A stretch of 64,000 bases of DNA from Novosphingobium sp. KA1. Its GTDB lineage: Bacteria; Pseudomonadota; Alphaproteobacteria; Sphingomonadales; Sphingomonadaceae. The stretch is taken from the NCBI RefSeq assembly GCF_017309955.1, contig NZ_CP021247.1, positions 2,691,001 through 2,755,000 of the forward strand. The letters run 5' to 3'. The position numbers were made by a program, and so were the translations under genes. Shown one piece after another: positions 22,914-31,543 of the stretch. How positions within the stretch are numbered: the first letter of the stretch is position 1; the number at the start of each line of letters is the position of its first letter. The notes under the pieces are model-generated. The model saw only the letters and a list, made by a program, of their open reading frames with translations, was not told the DNA's origin and did not search any database.

Positions 22914-24407
22914 ATGCGCCTGATTGACCACTTCGTAGTCGGCGGACCCGGCAGCCCGTCCGCGCGCCTCGGCGATGTCTTCAACCCCAGCACCGGCGCG
23001 GTGCAGGCGCAGGTGCCGCTGGGCGACGCCGCGCTGCTCGACCGTGCGGTCGCCACCGCGCAGGCGGTGCAGCCCAAGTGGGCGGCGATGAACCCGCAGC
23101 GCCGCGCCCGCGTGCTGTTCAAGTTCAAGGAACTGATCGAGCAGAACATGCAGAGCCTCGCCGAACTCTTGGCGAGCGAGCATGGCAAGGTGGTGGACGA
23201 CGCCAAGGGCGACATCCAGCGCGGACTTGAGGTCGTGGAATTCTGCTGCGGCATCCCGCATATGCTGAAGGGCGAATATACCCAGGGCGCGGGGCCGGGC
23301 ATCGATGTCTATTCGCTGCGCGCGCCGCTCGGCGTTGGCGCGGGCATCACCCCGTTCAACTTCCCGGCGATGATCCCGATGTGGATGTTCGCGCCCGCCG
23401 TTGCGGTGGGCAACACCTTCATCCTCAAGCCGTCGGAGCGCGATCCCTCGGTGCCGAACCGCCTTGCCGAACTGTTCCTCGAAGCCGGCGCGCCCGAAGG
23501 CGTGCTGCAGGTGGTCCACGGCGACAAGGTGATGGTGGACGCCATCCTCGACCATCCGGGCATCGCCGCGGTCAGCTTCGTCGGCTCGTCCGACATCGCC
23601 CACTACGTCTATTCGCGCGGCGTTGCTGCCGGCAAGCGCGTGCAGGCGATGGGCGGCGCGAAGAACCACGCCATCGTCATGCCCGATGCGGACATGGATC
23701 AGGCGGTGAACGACATCATGGGCGCCGCCTACGGTTCGGCGGGCGAGCGCTGCATGGCGCTGCCGGTGGCCGTCCCCGTGGGTGACGAGACCGCCGACAT
23801 CCTCCGCGAAAAGCTGATCGCCGCGATCGACAAGCTGAAGGTCGGTGTCTCCAACGATCCCGAGGCGCAGTACGGCCCGGTCGTCACCGCCGTGCACAAG
23901 CAGAAGATCGAGAACTGGATCCAGACCGGCGTCGACGAGGGCGCGGAACTGGTCGTCGACGGCCGCGGCTTCTCGCTTCAGGGCTATGAGGAAGGCTTTT
24001 TTGTCGGCCCGTCGCTGTTCGACCATGTGACGCCCGAGATGAGCGCCTACAAGGAGGAGATCTTCGGCCCGGTGCTGCAGATCGTCCGCGCCAAGACCTT
24101 CGAGGAAGCGGTGGAACTGCCCACCCGGCACCAGTACGGCAACGGCGTCGCCATCTTCACGCGCAACGGCCACGCCGCGCGCGAGTTCGTCAGCCGCGTG
24201 CAGGTCGGCATGGTCGGCGTCAACGTGCCGATCCCGGTGCCGGTCAGCTACCACAGCTTCGGCGGCTGGAAGCGGTCGGCCTTTGGCGATCACAACCAGT
24301 ACGGCATGGAAGGCGTGCGCTTCTGGACCAAGGTGAAGACAGTGACGCAGCGCTGGCCGGACGGCGGCGCGGGCGACAGCGCCTTCATCATTCCGACCAT
24401 GGGGTGA
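22914..24407 (+). CDS. mmsA: Methylmalonate-semialdehyde dehydrogenase (CoA-acylating)
   Basis: A 497-residue aldehyde dehydrogenase of the CoA-acylating MmsA type. It converts methylmalonate semialdehyde to propionyl-CoA (and malonate semialdehyde to acetyl-CoA), the last step of valine and one route of myo-inositol breakdown. Visible features: the ITPFNFPAMIPMWMFAPA segment, GSSDIAHYVYSRG, and catalytic Cys 280 in GSAGERCMALPVAVPVG, which is MmsA-specific. The downstream genes encode the earlier steps of valine catabolism, supporting this role. Starts at ATG 22914 after GAAAGGATGAG. Confidence 0.93.
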   Translation: MRLIDHFVVGGPGSPSARLGDVFNPSTGAVQAQVPLGDAALLDRAVATAQAVQPKWAAMNPQRRARVLFKFKELIEQNMQSLAELLASEHGKVVDDAKGDIQRGLEVVEFCCGIPHMLKGEYTQGAGPGIDVYSLRAPLGVGAGITPFNFPAMIPMWMFAPAVAVGNTFILKPSERDPSVPNRLAELFLEAGAPEGVLQVVHGDKVMVDAILDHPGIAAVSFVGSSDIAHYVYSRGVAAGKRVQAMGGAKNHAIVMPDADMDQAVNDIMGAAYGSAGERCMALPVAVPVGDETADILREKLIAAIDKLKVGVSNDPEAQYGPVVTAVHKQKIENWIQTGVDEGAELVVDGRGFSLQGYEEGFFVGPSLFDHVTPEMSAYKEEIFGPVLQIVRAKTFEEAVELPTRHQYGNGVAIFTRNGHAAREFVSRVQVGMVGVNVPIPVPVSYHSFGGWKRSAFGDHNQYGMEGVRFWTKVKTVTQRWPDGGAGDSAFIIPTMG

Positions 24408-24475
24408 TGTAAGGAACAGCGGGGTAGCTCAGGGCGTTCCTGCTTGAATGCCCGAAGTGCAAAGGACGTTTCGTG

Positions 24476-24946
24476 ATGAATATCAGGACCCTGGCCGCCC
24501 CGCTTTCCCTCTCCGTCGCGCTCGCTCTGGGTCTGTCGGCCTGCCAGAAGCAGCCGCAGCCCGAAGCCACCGCGACGAGCGAGGCCCCGGTGGAGGAGGT
24601 TGCAACGCAAGCCGCTCCGGCCCCGCTGCCCACCGCAATCCCCGAGGGCCTGCGCGGGCGCTGGGGCATGGTGGAGGCGGACTGCACCAGCACCGCCGGC
24701 GATGCCAAGGGCCTGCTCGTCATCGATGACAAGCGGCTGACCTTCTACGAGGCGGTTGCCTCGCTCGGCACGATAAAGTCGGCCTCGGCCAATGCGATCG
24801 AAGCCGATTTCGCCTTTTCGGGCGAAGGGCAGAGCTGGAACCTTGACGTTGCGCTCTCCAGCCCCGACGGCGGCAGGACGCTGGTCCGCAAGGACACCGG
24901 GCCCGATGCCGCACCCGGAACGCTAACCTACAAGAAGTGCGCCTAG
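24476..24946 (+). CDS. Putative lipoprotein, 156 aa
   Basis: It begins with a lipoprotein signal (MNIRTLAAPLSLSVALALG then lipobox LSAC), so Cys 22 or so should be lipidated and the protein anchored in a membrane. A Pro/Ala/Glu-rich linker (about 25-55) leads to a globular domain starting GLRGRWGMVEADCTST, with a second Cys near the C-terminus (YKKCA). No enzyme motif was recognised. It sits between mmsA and the acyl-CoA dehydrogenase but need not belong to the pathway. GTG 24473 directly precedes ATG 24476. Confidence 0.75.
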   Translation: MNIRTLAAPLSLSVALALGLSACQKQPQPEATATSEAPVEEVATQAAPAPLPTAIPEGLRGRWGMVEADCTSTAGDAKGLLVIDDKRLTFYEAVASLGTIKSASANAIEADFAFSGEGQSWNLDVALSSPDGGRTLVRKDTGPDAAPGTLTYKKCA

Positions 24947-24973
24947 AGGCGCCCACCAGACAGCAGGACCCCG

Positions 24974-26116
24974 ATGACCGAACAGTTTGGCCTCACCGAA
25001 GACCAGCTCGCGATCCAGGAAACGGCGCGCAAGTTCACTGCCGACCGTATCACCCCCTTCGCGGCCGAGTGGGACGAGAAGCACCACTATCCGGTGGACG
25101 TGTGGAAGGCGGCGGGCGAGCTGGGCTTCGGCGCGATCTACGTTTCGGAAGAGAACGGCGGCATCGGCCTTGGTCGTCTGGATGCGGCGCTGATCATGGA
25201 GGCCATGTCCTACGGCTGCCCGGCGACCAGCGCCTATATCTCGATCCACAACATGGTCGCCTGGATGATCGACCAGTTCGGCGACCAGCAGCTCAAGGAC
25301 CGCTATCTTCCCGATCTGGTGACGATGGACAAGATCGGCTCCTACTGCCTGACCGAGCCGGGCTCGGGCTCCGACGCGGCCGCGCTCAAGACCACCGCGC
25401 GGCTGGACGGCGATCACTACGTCCTCAATGGCACCAAGCAGTTCATCTCCGGCGGCGGCGTCAACGACGTCTACGTGGTGATGGCGCGCACCGGCGAGCA
25501 CAAGTCGCGCGGGGTGTCCTGCTTCGTGGTCGACAAGGATACGCCCGGTGTTTCCTTCGGCGCGCCTGAAAAGAAGCTGGGCTGGAACGCCTCTCCCACC
25601 GCGCAGGTGATCTTTGAGGATGCGCGCATCCCGGTGGAGAACCGCGTCGGTGCCGAGGGTGACGGCTTCAAGTTCGCGATGGCGGGCCTCGACGGTGGCC
25701 GTCTCAACATCGGTGCCTGCTCGCTGGGCGGCGCGCAGCGCTGCCTCGACGAAGCGATCCAGTACGTGAAGGACCGCAGGCAGTTCGACCAGCCGATCGG
25801 CGAATTCCAGAACACCCAGTTCCGCCTCGCCGACATGGCCGCCGAACTGGAAGCGGCCCGCGCGCTGCTCTATCTCGCGGCGGCCAAGGTGACGGCAGGG
25901 GCACCGGACAAGACCCGCTTTGCCGCCATGGCCAAGATGATGGCCAGCGACACCGGCTCCTCGGTGGTCGACCGGGCGCTGCAGATGTTCGGCGGATACG
26001 GCTATCTCAAGGACTATCCGATCGAGCGCTTCTGGCGCGACTTGCGTGTCCATCGTATCCTCGAAGGCACCAACGAGGTCATGCGCATGATCATCGGCCG
26101 CGACCTCCTCAAGTAA
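24974..26116 (+). CDS. Acyl-CoA dehydrogenase, probably isobutyryl-CoA dehydrogenase
   Basis: A 380-residue flavin-dependent acyl-CoA dehydrogenase. Family blocks are YCLTEPGSGSDAAALKT (FAD/substrate contact), KLGWNASPTAQVIFED, and GGYGYLKDYPIERFWRDLRV followed by HRILEGTNEVMRM, where the Glu is the likely catalytic base. In valine catabolism this enzyme oxidises isobutyryl-CoA to methacrylyl-CoA with electrons passing to ETF. Assignment to isobutyryl-CoA rests on the neighbouring MmsA, HIBYL-CoA hydrolase and MmsB genes; the exact chain specificity is inference. Confidence 0.87.
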   Translation: MTEQFGLTEDQLAIQETARKFTADRITPFAAEWDEKHHYPVDVWKAAGELGFGAIYVSEENGGIGLGRLDAALIMEAMSYGCPATSAYISIHNMVAWMIDQFGDQQLKDRYLPDLVTMDKIGSYCLTEPGSGSDAAALKTTARLDGDHYVLNGTKQFISGGGVNDVYVVMARTGEHKSRGVSCFVVDKDTPGVSFGAPEKKLGWNASPTAQVIFEDARIPVENRVGAEGDGFKFAMAGLDGGRLNIGACSLGGAQRCLDEAIQYVKDRRQFDQPIGEFQNTQFRLADMAAELEAARALLYLAAAKVTAGAPDKTRFAAMAKMMASDTGSSVVDRALQMFGGYGYLKDYPIERFWRDLRVHRILEGTNEVMRMIIGRDLLK

Positions 26117-26128
26117 GCCTTTGCGGGG

Positions 26129-27193
26129 ATGACCATGACCACCGATATCCTGACCGAAGAACTGCTTACGTCCCGCGAAGGCATTGCCGGGGTGATCGCG
26201 CTGAACCGCCCCAAGGCGATCCATGCGCTGACCCTGGGCATGTGCGAATCGATGAGCGATTCGCTGACCCGCTGGGCGGCCGATCCCGAGGTGAAGGCGG
26301 TCTGGATCGAGCACAGCGAAGGGCGCGGGTTCTGCTCGGGCGGGGACATCAGCCTGCTGCGCCGTTCCGCGCTGGAGGATGAAGGGCGCGAGGGGCAGCG
26401 GTTCTTTTTTGCCGAATACCGGCTGAACCATCAATTGTTCGAATATGCCAAGCCCGTGGTCGCCTTCATGGACGGCATCACCATGGGCGGGGGCGTCGGC
26501 ATCTCGCAGCCCGCGCAGTACCGCGTGGCGACCGAGAACACCCGCTTTGCCATGCCCGAAACCGGCATCGGCCTGTTCCCCGACGTCGGCGGGGGCTGGT
26601 ACCTTTCGCGGCTGGAAGGGCGGCTGGGCCAGTTCCTGGCGCTCACCGGCGCGCGGCTGGACGGGGCGGAATGCCTCTGGGCCGGACTTGCCACGCATTA
26701 CCTCCAGAGCGAGGACCTGCCCGAAGCCAAGCGCCGCATCGCCGCCGGGCATGACATCGGCGCCGTGCTCACCGCGCTGTCGGTGACCCCGCCGGAACCG
26801 AAGATCGCCGCGCACGATGCGCAGATCCGCAAACACTTCGCGTTCGACACGCTGGAGCAGGTGCTCGCCTCGCTGGAAGGCGACGACAGCGAGTGGGCCG
26901 TGCGCGAACTGGCGACCTTGCGCACCAAGAGCCCGCAGGCCTGCAAGGTCTCGCTGCGCCAGCTTGCCGCCTCGCTGAGCTTGGATACTTTCGCGCAGAA
27001 CATGGCGATGGAGTACCGCATCGGCAGCCGCGTGCTGGTCCTGCCGGACTTTGCCGAGGGCGTGCGCGCGGTGATCGTCGACAAGGACCATGCGCCGAAG
27101 TGGAACCCTGCGCGGCCCGAAGAGGTGACGCCGGAACGGCTGGACGCGATCTTCGCGCCGCTGCCGCCCGAGGAGGAATGGCAGCCGATCTGA
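26129..27193 (+). CDS. 3-hydroxyisobutyryl-CoA hydrolase
   Basis: A 354-residue crotonase-fold hydrolase that frees 3-hydroxyisobutyrate from its CoA ester, removing toxic methacrylyl-CoA intermediates. The HIBYL-CoA hydrolase pattern is clear: [25 protein letters not shown], and [20 protein letters not shown], which distinguishes it from hydratases, plus the longer C-terminal domain. It begins 12 bp after the acyl-CoA dehydrogenase. ATG 26129 and a second ATG two codons on are both possible starts. It acts between the enoyl-CoA hydratase and MmsB. Confidence 0.9.
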   Translation: MTMTTDILTEELLTSREGIAGVIALNRPKAIHALTLGMCESMSDSLTRWAADPEVKAVWIEHSEGRGFCSGGDISLLRRSALEDEGREGQRFFFAEYRLNHQLFEYAKPVVAFMDGITMGGGVGISQPAQYRVATENTRFAMPETGIGLFPDVGGGWYLSRLEGRLGQFLALTGARLDGAECLWAGLATHYLQSEDLPEAKRRIAAGHDIGAVLTALSVTPPEPKIAAHDAQIRKHFAFDTLEQVLASLEGDDSEWAVRELATLRTKSPQACKVSLRQLAASLSLDTFAQNMAMEYRIGSRVLVLPDFAEGVRAVIVDKDHAPKWNPARPEEVTPERLDAIFAPLPPEEEWQPI

Positions 27194-27305
27194 CTTCGGC
27201 TGGACATGCGGGTTTATGCCTCTTCCCGAGAGGCACAGTCACAGCGGCATGGGCCATGCCCCGCGCCGACCATCACAAGCGAAGCGAACACCTGAAGGAA
27301 CTATG

Positions 27306-28088
27306 ATGAGCTACGAGACGATTCTGGTCGAAAAGAAGGACAACGTCACTCTCATCACGCTGAACCGCCCGCAGGCGCTCAATGCGCTGAATTCCAGGGT
27401 TCTGGCCGATCTGATCGAGGCTTTTGCCGCGTTCGAGGCGGACGCTACGCAGGGCTGTGCGGTGCTGACCGGATCGGGCGAGAAGGCCTTTGCCGCCGGC
27501 GCCGACATCAAGGAGATGTCGGACAAGCCCAGCGCCGAGTTCTATTCGCAGGACTTCTTCGCCGGCTGGACCAGCCATGTTGTCAAGGCCACGCGCAAGC
27601 CGTGGATCGCGGCGGTGAACGGCTTTGCGCTCGGCGGCGGCTGCGAACTGGCGATGATGGCGGATTTCATCATCGCGTCCGAAAACGCCAAGTTCGGCCA
27701 GCCGGAGATCAAGCTGGGCGTGGCGCCGGGCATGGGCGGTTCGCAGCGCCTGACCCGCGCGGTGGGCAAGTCCAAGGCCATGGACATGTGCCTGACCGGC
27801 CGCATGATGGACGCCGCCGAAGCCGAGCGTTCGGGCCTCGTCAGCCGGGTGGTGCCGCTTGACCAGTTGCTGGACGAGGCGCTGAAGGCCGCTGCAACCA
27901 TCGCCGGAATGCCGCCGCTGGCCGCGATGATGAACAAGGAAATGGTCAACATCGCCTTCGAGACCACGCTCGACACCGGCCTCGTGATGGAGCGCCGCAT
28001 GTTCCAGGTGCTGACCGCGACCGAGGACAAGGCCGAAGGCATGGCCGCCTTCGTCGAGAAGCGTCCGGGGGTTTGGAAGGGCAAGTGA
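27306..28088 (+). CDS. Enoyl-CoA hydratase (crotonase)
   Basis: A 260-residue crotonase. The oxyanion-hole segment [11 protein letters not shown], the first catalytic Glu in [14 protein letters not shown] and the second in [16 protein letters not shown] are intact. In this operon it most likely hydrates methacrylyl-CoA to 3-hydroxyisobutyryl-CoA, though broad short-chain specificity is usual. AAGGAA is spaced best for ATG 27306; ATG 27303 is adjacent. The stop codon overlaps a GTG start of the small membrane protein (GTGA). Confidence 0.92.
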   Translation: MSYETILVEKKDNVTLITLNRPQALNALNSRVLADLIEAFAAFEADATQGCAVLTGSGEKAFAAGADIKEMSDKPSAEFYSQDFFAGWTSHVVKATRKPWIAAVNGFALGGGCELAMMADFIIASENAKFGQPEIKLGVAPGMGGSQRLTRAVGKSKAMDMCLTGRMMDAAEAERSGLVSRVVPLDQLLDEALKAAATIAGMPPLAAMMNKEMVNIAFETTLDTGLVMERRMFQVLTATEDKAEGMAAFVEKRPGVWKGK

Positions 28089-28345
28089 TCCCGGCCATTC
28101 TCTTCCTTGTTTTTGGCGGGTTCTTGACCTGGGTTGCGGTCGTCAATTGGCGGCATCGCAGCGAAGAAAAGATAAGCGCATTAGAGGCGGCCATCCTTCG
28201 GGCAACCGGGGAGGAGCCGCTCCCGCTTACGCGTCTGGATAAAGCTTTCCAGACCTTCCATCTGGTTTTTGCATCGATTTTCGGGCCGCTGTTCCTTCTT
28301 CTGGGCGCGGCGATGCTTGCGGTCGATCTTGGGAGAATGTCATGA
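28085..28345 (+). CDS. Small two-helix membrane protein in the valine operon, 86 aa
   Basis: An unrecognised protein with two hydrophobic segments ([19 protein letters not shown] near the N-terminus and [18 protein letters not shown] near the C-terminus) joined by a charged, probably helical loop ([19 protein letters not shown]). The GTG start (28085) overlaps the hydratase stop as GTGA and follows GGAAGG. Its own stop overlaps the mmsB ATG as ATGA. The double coupling and normal codon bias argue for a real gene cotranslated with valine enzymes. Function unknown. Confidence 0.7.
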   Translation: MIPAILFLVFGGFLTWVAVVNWRHRSEEKISALEAAILRATGEEPLPLTRLDKAFQTFHLVFASIFGPLFLLLGAAMLAVDLGRMS

Positions 28346-29211
28346 AAATCGCCTTCATCGGCCTTGGCAACATGGGCGGCGGCATGGCCGCGAATCTCGT
28401 GAAGGCGGGCCACGTGGTGAACGCCTTCGACTTGTCCGGCGAGGCGCTGGCCCGTGCGGCCGAGCATGGCTGCACCGCCTTCGAGACCGTTCCCGATGCG
28501 GTCGAGGGTGTCGATGCCGTCGTCACCATGCTGCCCAATGGCGGCATCGTCCGCGCGGTCTATACGCAGGACGTTTTTGGCAAGGCGCCCGAGGGCGCGC
28601 TGTTCCTCGACTGTTCGACCATCGACCTCGCCACCGCGCGCGAGGTTGTCGAACTGGCGCAGGCGGCGGGTTACGCGATGGCCGATGCCCCCGTCTCGGG
28701 CGGGATCGCGGCAGCCAACGGCGGTACGCTGACCTTCATGGTCGGCGGCAGCGATGCCGTGTTCGAACGGGCCAAGGCGGTGCTGGAACCGATGGCCAAG
28801 GCGGTGATCCATGCCGGGGACACCGGGGCCGGGCAGGTCGCCAAGATGTGCAACAACATGCTGCTGGCGATCCACATGATCGGCACCTGCGAGGCGCTGG
28901 CGCTGGCCGAAAAGGCGGGCCTCGATCCGCAGACGTTCTACGAGATCAGCTCCAAGGCCACCGGTTACTGCTGGTCGCTCAACGACTATACGCCGATGCC
29001 GGGCGTCGGCGCGGCGAGCCCGGCGGACAACGGCTATGCGGGCGGCTTTGCTTCGGCGCTGATGCTGAAGGACCTGCGTCTGGCGATGGCGGGGGCGGAA
29101 ACCTCGGGCGCCACCGTGCCGATGGGCGAACATGCCACGAAAATCTACGAGGCCTTTGTCGAGGCCGGCAATGGCGGCAAGGACTTCGGTGCGATCTTCA
29201 CGACGCTGTGA
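28342..29211 (+). CDS. mmsB: 3-hydroxyisobutyrate dehydrogenase
   Basis: A 289-residue beta-hydroxyacid dehydrogenase. The Rossmann motif GLGNMGGGMAANLVKAGH opens the protein, DAPVSGGIAAANGGTLTFMV is the substrate-binding block, and the catalytic Lys lies in GQVAKMCNNM. It oxidises 3-hydroxyisobutyrate to methylmalonate semialdehyde with NAD, feeding MmsA. The ATG overlaps the stop of the small membrane protein. It is the last gene of the operon; a family 2 hairpin element follows about 70 bp later. Confidence 0.93.
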   Translation: MKIAFIGLGNMGGGMAANLVKAGHVVNAFDLSGEALARAAEHGCTAFETVPDAVEGVDAVVTMLPNGGIVRAVYTQDVFGKAPEGALFLDCSTIDLATAREVVELAQAAGYAMADAPVSGGIAAANGGTLTFMVGGSDAVFERAKAVLEPMAKAVIHAGDTGAGQVAKMCNNMLLAIHMIGTCEALALAEKAGLDPQTFYEISSKATGYCWSLNDYTPMPGVGAASPADNGYAGGFASALMLKDLRLAMAGAETSGATVPMGEHATKIYEAFVEAGNGGKDFGAIFTTL

Positions 29212-29282
29212 AGCGCCGCAGCATCGCCCAGAAAGCAATGGGCGCGCCGCGGAGTTGGCAGGCGTAACCTGGACGGTATTGC

Positions 29283-29334
29283 GGGTGCAGGGGGGGCGAA
29301 GTTTATCCTGAGCTTCGCCGAAGGGCTCCCCTGC
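29283..29334. repeat. Family 2 hairpin element, diverged copy
   Basis: GGGTGCAGGGGGG at the left and GGGCTCCCCTGC at the right match the arms of the 7.2-7.4 kb elements, but the centre holds an extra hairpin (GCGAAG ... CTTCGC). It fills the space between mmsB and the convergent GGDEF gene and could act as a bidirectional terminator. Confidence 0.5.
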
Positions 29335-29355
29335 GTCTTCTCTTTTCTACAGCCT

Positions 29356-31206
29356 TCAGGCCGCGAGGCTTTCCGCGCGGCCGTCGAGCACCACCCGGTT
29401 CCGTCCGTCACGCTTGGCGCGGTATAGCGCGGCGTCGGCGGCCTTGATGAGGGTGGAGCCGTCGCGCTCCATGTTGTCTTCCCAGGTGGCGATGCCGAAC
29501 GACATCGTCGTCAGGCCCAGCATGCGCCCGCCCTGGTGCACGGTCAGTTCGCTGATCGCCTGGCGCACGACCTCGACACGCTGGGCCAGCACCGCGGCGC
29601 TGGAGCCGGGTGCGATGATCGTGAATTCCTCGCCGCCGAAACGGCAGACGACGTCGCCGTCGCGGAAGCGCGCGCGCATTTCGGCAGCCACAGCGTGGAG
29701 CACGGCGTCGCCCGCTTCGTGGCCGAACTCGTCGTTGAAGCGCTTGAAATGGTCGACGTCGCACATGACCAGGCTGAGCGGGCTGCCGGTGCGCGTGGCG
29801 CGGGCGATTTCGAGCGCCAGCGTCTCTTCCATGTAGCGGCGATTGAACAGGCCGGTGAGCGGATCGCGGATGGTCTGTTCGCGCAGGCCGCGCTGGAGCC
29901 GGTGGTTGACGAGAGCCGAGGCGATGTTCTCGGTCAGCACGGTCAGGCGGAAGCGGCGCTCGGCCTCGACCACGCCCTTGAGGTAGAGCACGCCGATCAC
30001 TTCGCCGCCGGCCAGCAGCGGCTCGCAGTGGTAGTGATCGGTGTCATGGCCGACGTGGGCGCAGACGATGTCCGAACCGGGGTCGATCACGAAGTGGCTC
30101 TGGCCGCGGCGCAGGGCCCAGCACTGGTCGGGCGCGAAGCCGGCGGCTTCCACTTCGATGCCGCCCCAGGCGGCGATCGGGATCAGCAGGTTGCGCGAGT
30201 TGTTGTGCGCGAAGAGGGCGCCGGGAATGTCGGGCAGCACGCGCGGCACAAAGACGCGGATGATCGCGGCCAGTTCCTCGTCCGTGCGGGCGGCCTGCAT
30301 GCGGTGGGCCATGCCGCCGAGCAGTTCGATCACTTCGCCGCGTTCACGCAGGACATCCGCATTGCGGCTGAGTTCGGCATTGACGTGGTGGAGCTGGTCG
30401 GCGCTGACCAGCTGGTCGGCGACGGCCGTTTCCAGTTCGTCCGCCATTTCGTTGTACCCTTGGGCGAGGCGCTCGAACTCGCTCGAATCCATGTGGGCGG
30501 TGACGCGTGCACTGCGATCGCCGGCGCCGAGCTGGCCCATGACCGCCATCATCTCGTCCACCGGGCGGCGGATGCGGCGGATCAGCGCGGTCGCCATGAA
30601 GGTGATCAGGATGACCGCGATCGGCGTGCCGAACACCACCAGCCAGCGAATGTTGTCGAGGCGGAGCTGAACCGTCCGCATGCGCTCGGCGGCGAGTGCG
30701 CGCTCGGCCTCGAGCAGGTCGTTCGCGCGCGCGTTGACCAGCAGCATCAGGAAGCGGCCCTTGCCCGAGGCGACATTATCGCGAGCGGCGGCGAAATCGC
30801 CGGAGCGGGCGAGGCGTCCGGTTTCGGTCAGGGACTGGGTGCGCTGCAGGATCAGCGACTGGACCTGACGGGCCCTTTCGTTCTGCAGCGGGTTGTCCGC
30901 GGTAAGCTTGACGAGCGTGTCGGCGTCGCGGCGGGCGGCGGCAATCTCGTCTGCGACGTTGGTGGCGAAATCGAGGCTCTTGGTAAGCACGAAGCCGCGC
31001 TGGCCGGACTCGGCCGCTTGCAGATGGCGCAGCGTCCGCGTGCTCATTTCCAGCACCTGCGACGAATGCGTCACCCAGCCCAGGCTGGCGCGCATCTGCG
31101 CCGAAGCATCGAGCAGCAGCCCCGCCAGCAGGGCGAGCACGAGGCTCAGGATGACGCAGAGAACAACGATGCGCCGGGACAACGATCCGACCAAGGGAAA
31201 CTCCAT
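29356..31206 (-). CDS. Membrane diguanylate cyclase: CHASE3-HAMP-GAF-GGDEF
   Basis: A 616-residue c-di-GMP synthase. An N-terminal membrane helix (about 8-30) and a second one (LVVFGTPIAVILITFMATAL, about 185-205) bracket a periplasmic CHASE3 domain with the typical AAESGQRGFVLT motif. A HAMP linker (about 205-260), a GAF domain (about 290-420) and a GGDEF domain (about 440-605) follow. The active site is GGEEF, and RDGD five residues before it is an intact RxxD inhibitory site, so product feedback is expected. The gene is the last on the minus strand after the LemA-TPM-Nudix run, separated by about 135 bp. Confidence 0.88.
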   Translation of the reverse strand: MEFPLVGSLSRRIVVLCVILSLVLALLAGLLLDASAQMRASLGWVTHSSQVLEMSTRTLRHLQAAESGQRGFVLTKSLDFATNVADEIAAARRDADTLVKLTADNPLQNERARQVQSLILQRTQSLTETGRLARSGDFAAARDNVASGKGRFLMLLVNARANDLLEAERALAAERMRTVQLRLDNIRWLVVFGTPIAVILITFMATALIRRIRRPVDEMMAVMGQLGAGDRSARVTAHMDSSEFERLAQGYNEMADELETAVADQLVSADQLHHVNAELSRNADVLRERGEVIELLGGMAHRMQAARTDEELAAIIRVFVPRVLPDIPGALFAHNNSRNLLIPIAAWGGIEVEAAGFAPDQCWALRRGQSHFVIDPGSDIVCAHVGHDTDHYHCEPLLAGGEVIGVLYLKGVVEAERRFRLTVLTENIASALVNHRLQRGLREQTIRDPLTGLFNRRYMEETLALEIARATRTGSPLSLVMCDVDHFKRFNDEFGHEAGDAVLHAVAAEMRARFRDGDVVCRFGGEEFTIIAPGSSAAVLAQRVEVVRQAISELTVHQGGRMLGLTTMSFGIATWEDNMERDGSTLIKAADAALYRAKRDGRNRVVLDGRAESLAA

Positions 31207-31341
31207 AGGGCTGAGGCTTGGCCCTCTGCCAATCCTAGGCGGCTTGCAACCTCAATTGCTTGCTTAACGGGGTATTTTTGTCGATTCCGGACGGAAAATG
31301 CGATGAACCGCATGGGCCCCGAGCAAACGTTGCAAACTGTA

Positions 31342-31539
31342 TCAGGATCGAGGCATTCGGCGCTCGCGTTCGAAGGCGGGCAGGCGCATGCCCTTGGTGC
31401 GTCCGGTGAGGTGATAGTGGCGGCACAGCGGGCAGCGATAGGGCCGCAAGGTCACCTCCGCCCGCGCCGCCACGGCGAGCGCCTCCGCCTCGGTCGCATA
31501 GCGCCGCTTGCGCTGGCAGATGCCGAGGCGGGTGCGCAT
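31342..31539 (-). CDS. Small Cys/His zinc-binding-like protein, 65 aa
   Basis: A short basic protein starting MRTRLGICQRKRRY with a CPLCRHYHLTGRTKG motif. The CxxC and HxH cluster plus the early Cys could form one zinc site, as in RNA- or ribosome-associated zinc ribbons. It begins four bases after the Nudix stop on the same strand, so it is probably the last gene of that operon. The reading frame stays open further upstream, but the upstream part runs antisense-like through the Nudix gene and has no protein character. The family was not identified; sphingomonad conservation is expected but not tested. Confidence 0.6.
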   Translation of the reverse strand: MRTRLGICQRKRRYATEAEALAVAARAEVTLRPYRCPLCRHYHLTGRTKGMRLPAFERERRMPRS

Positions 31540-31543
31540 GGCG

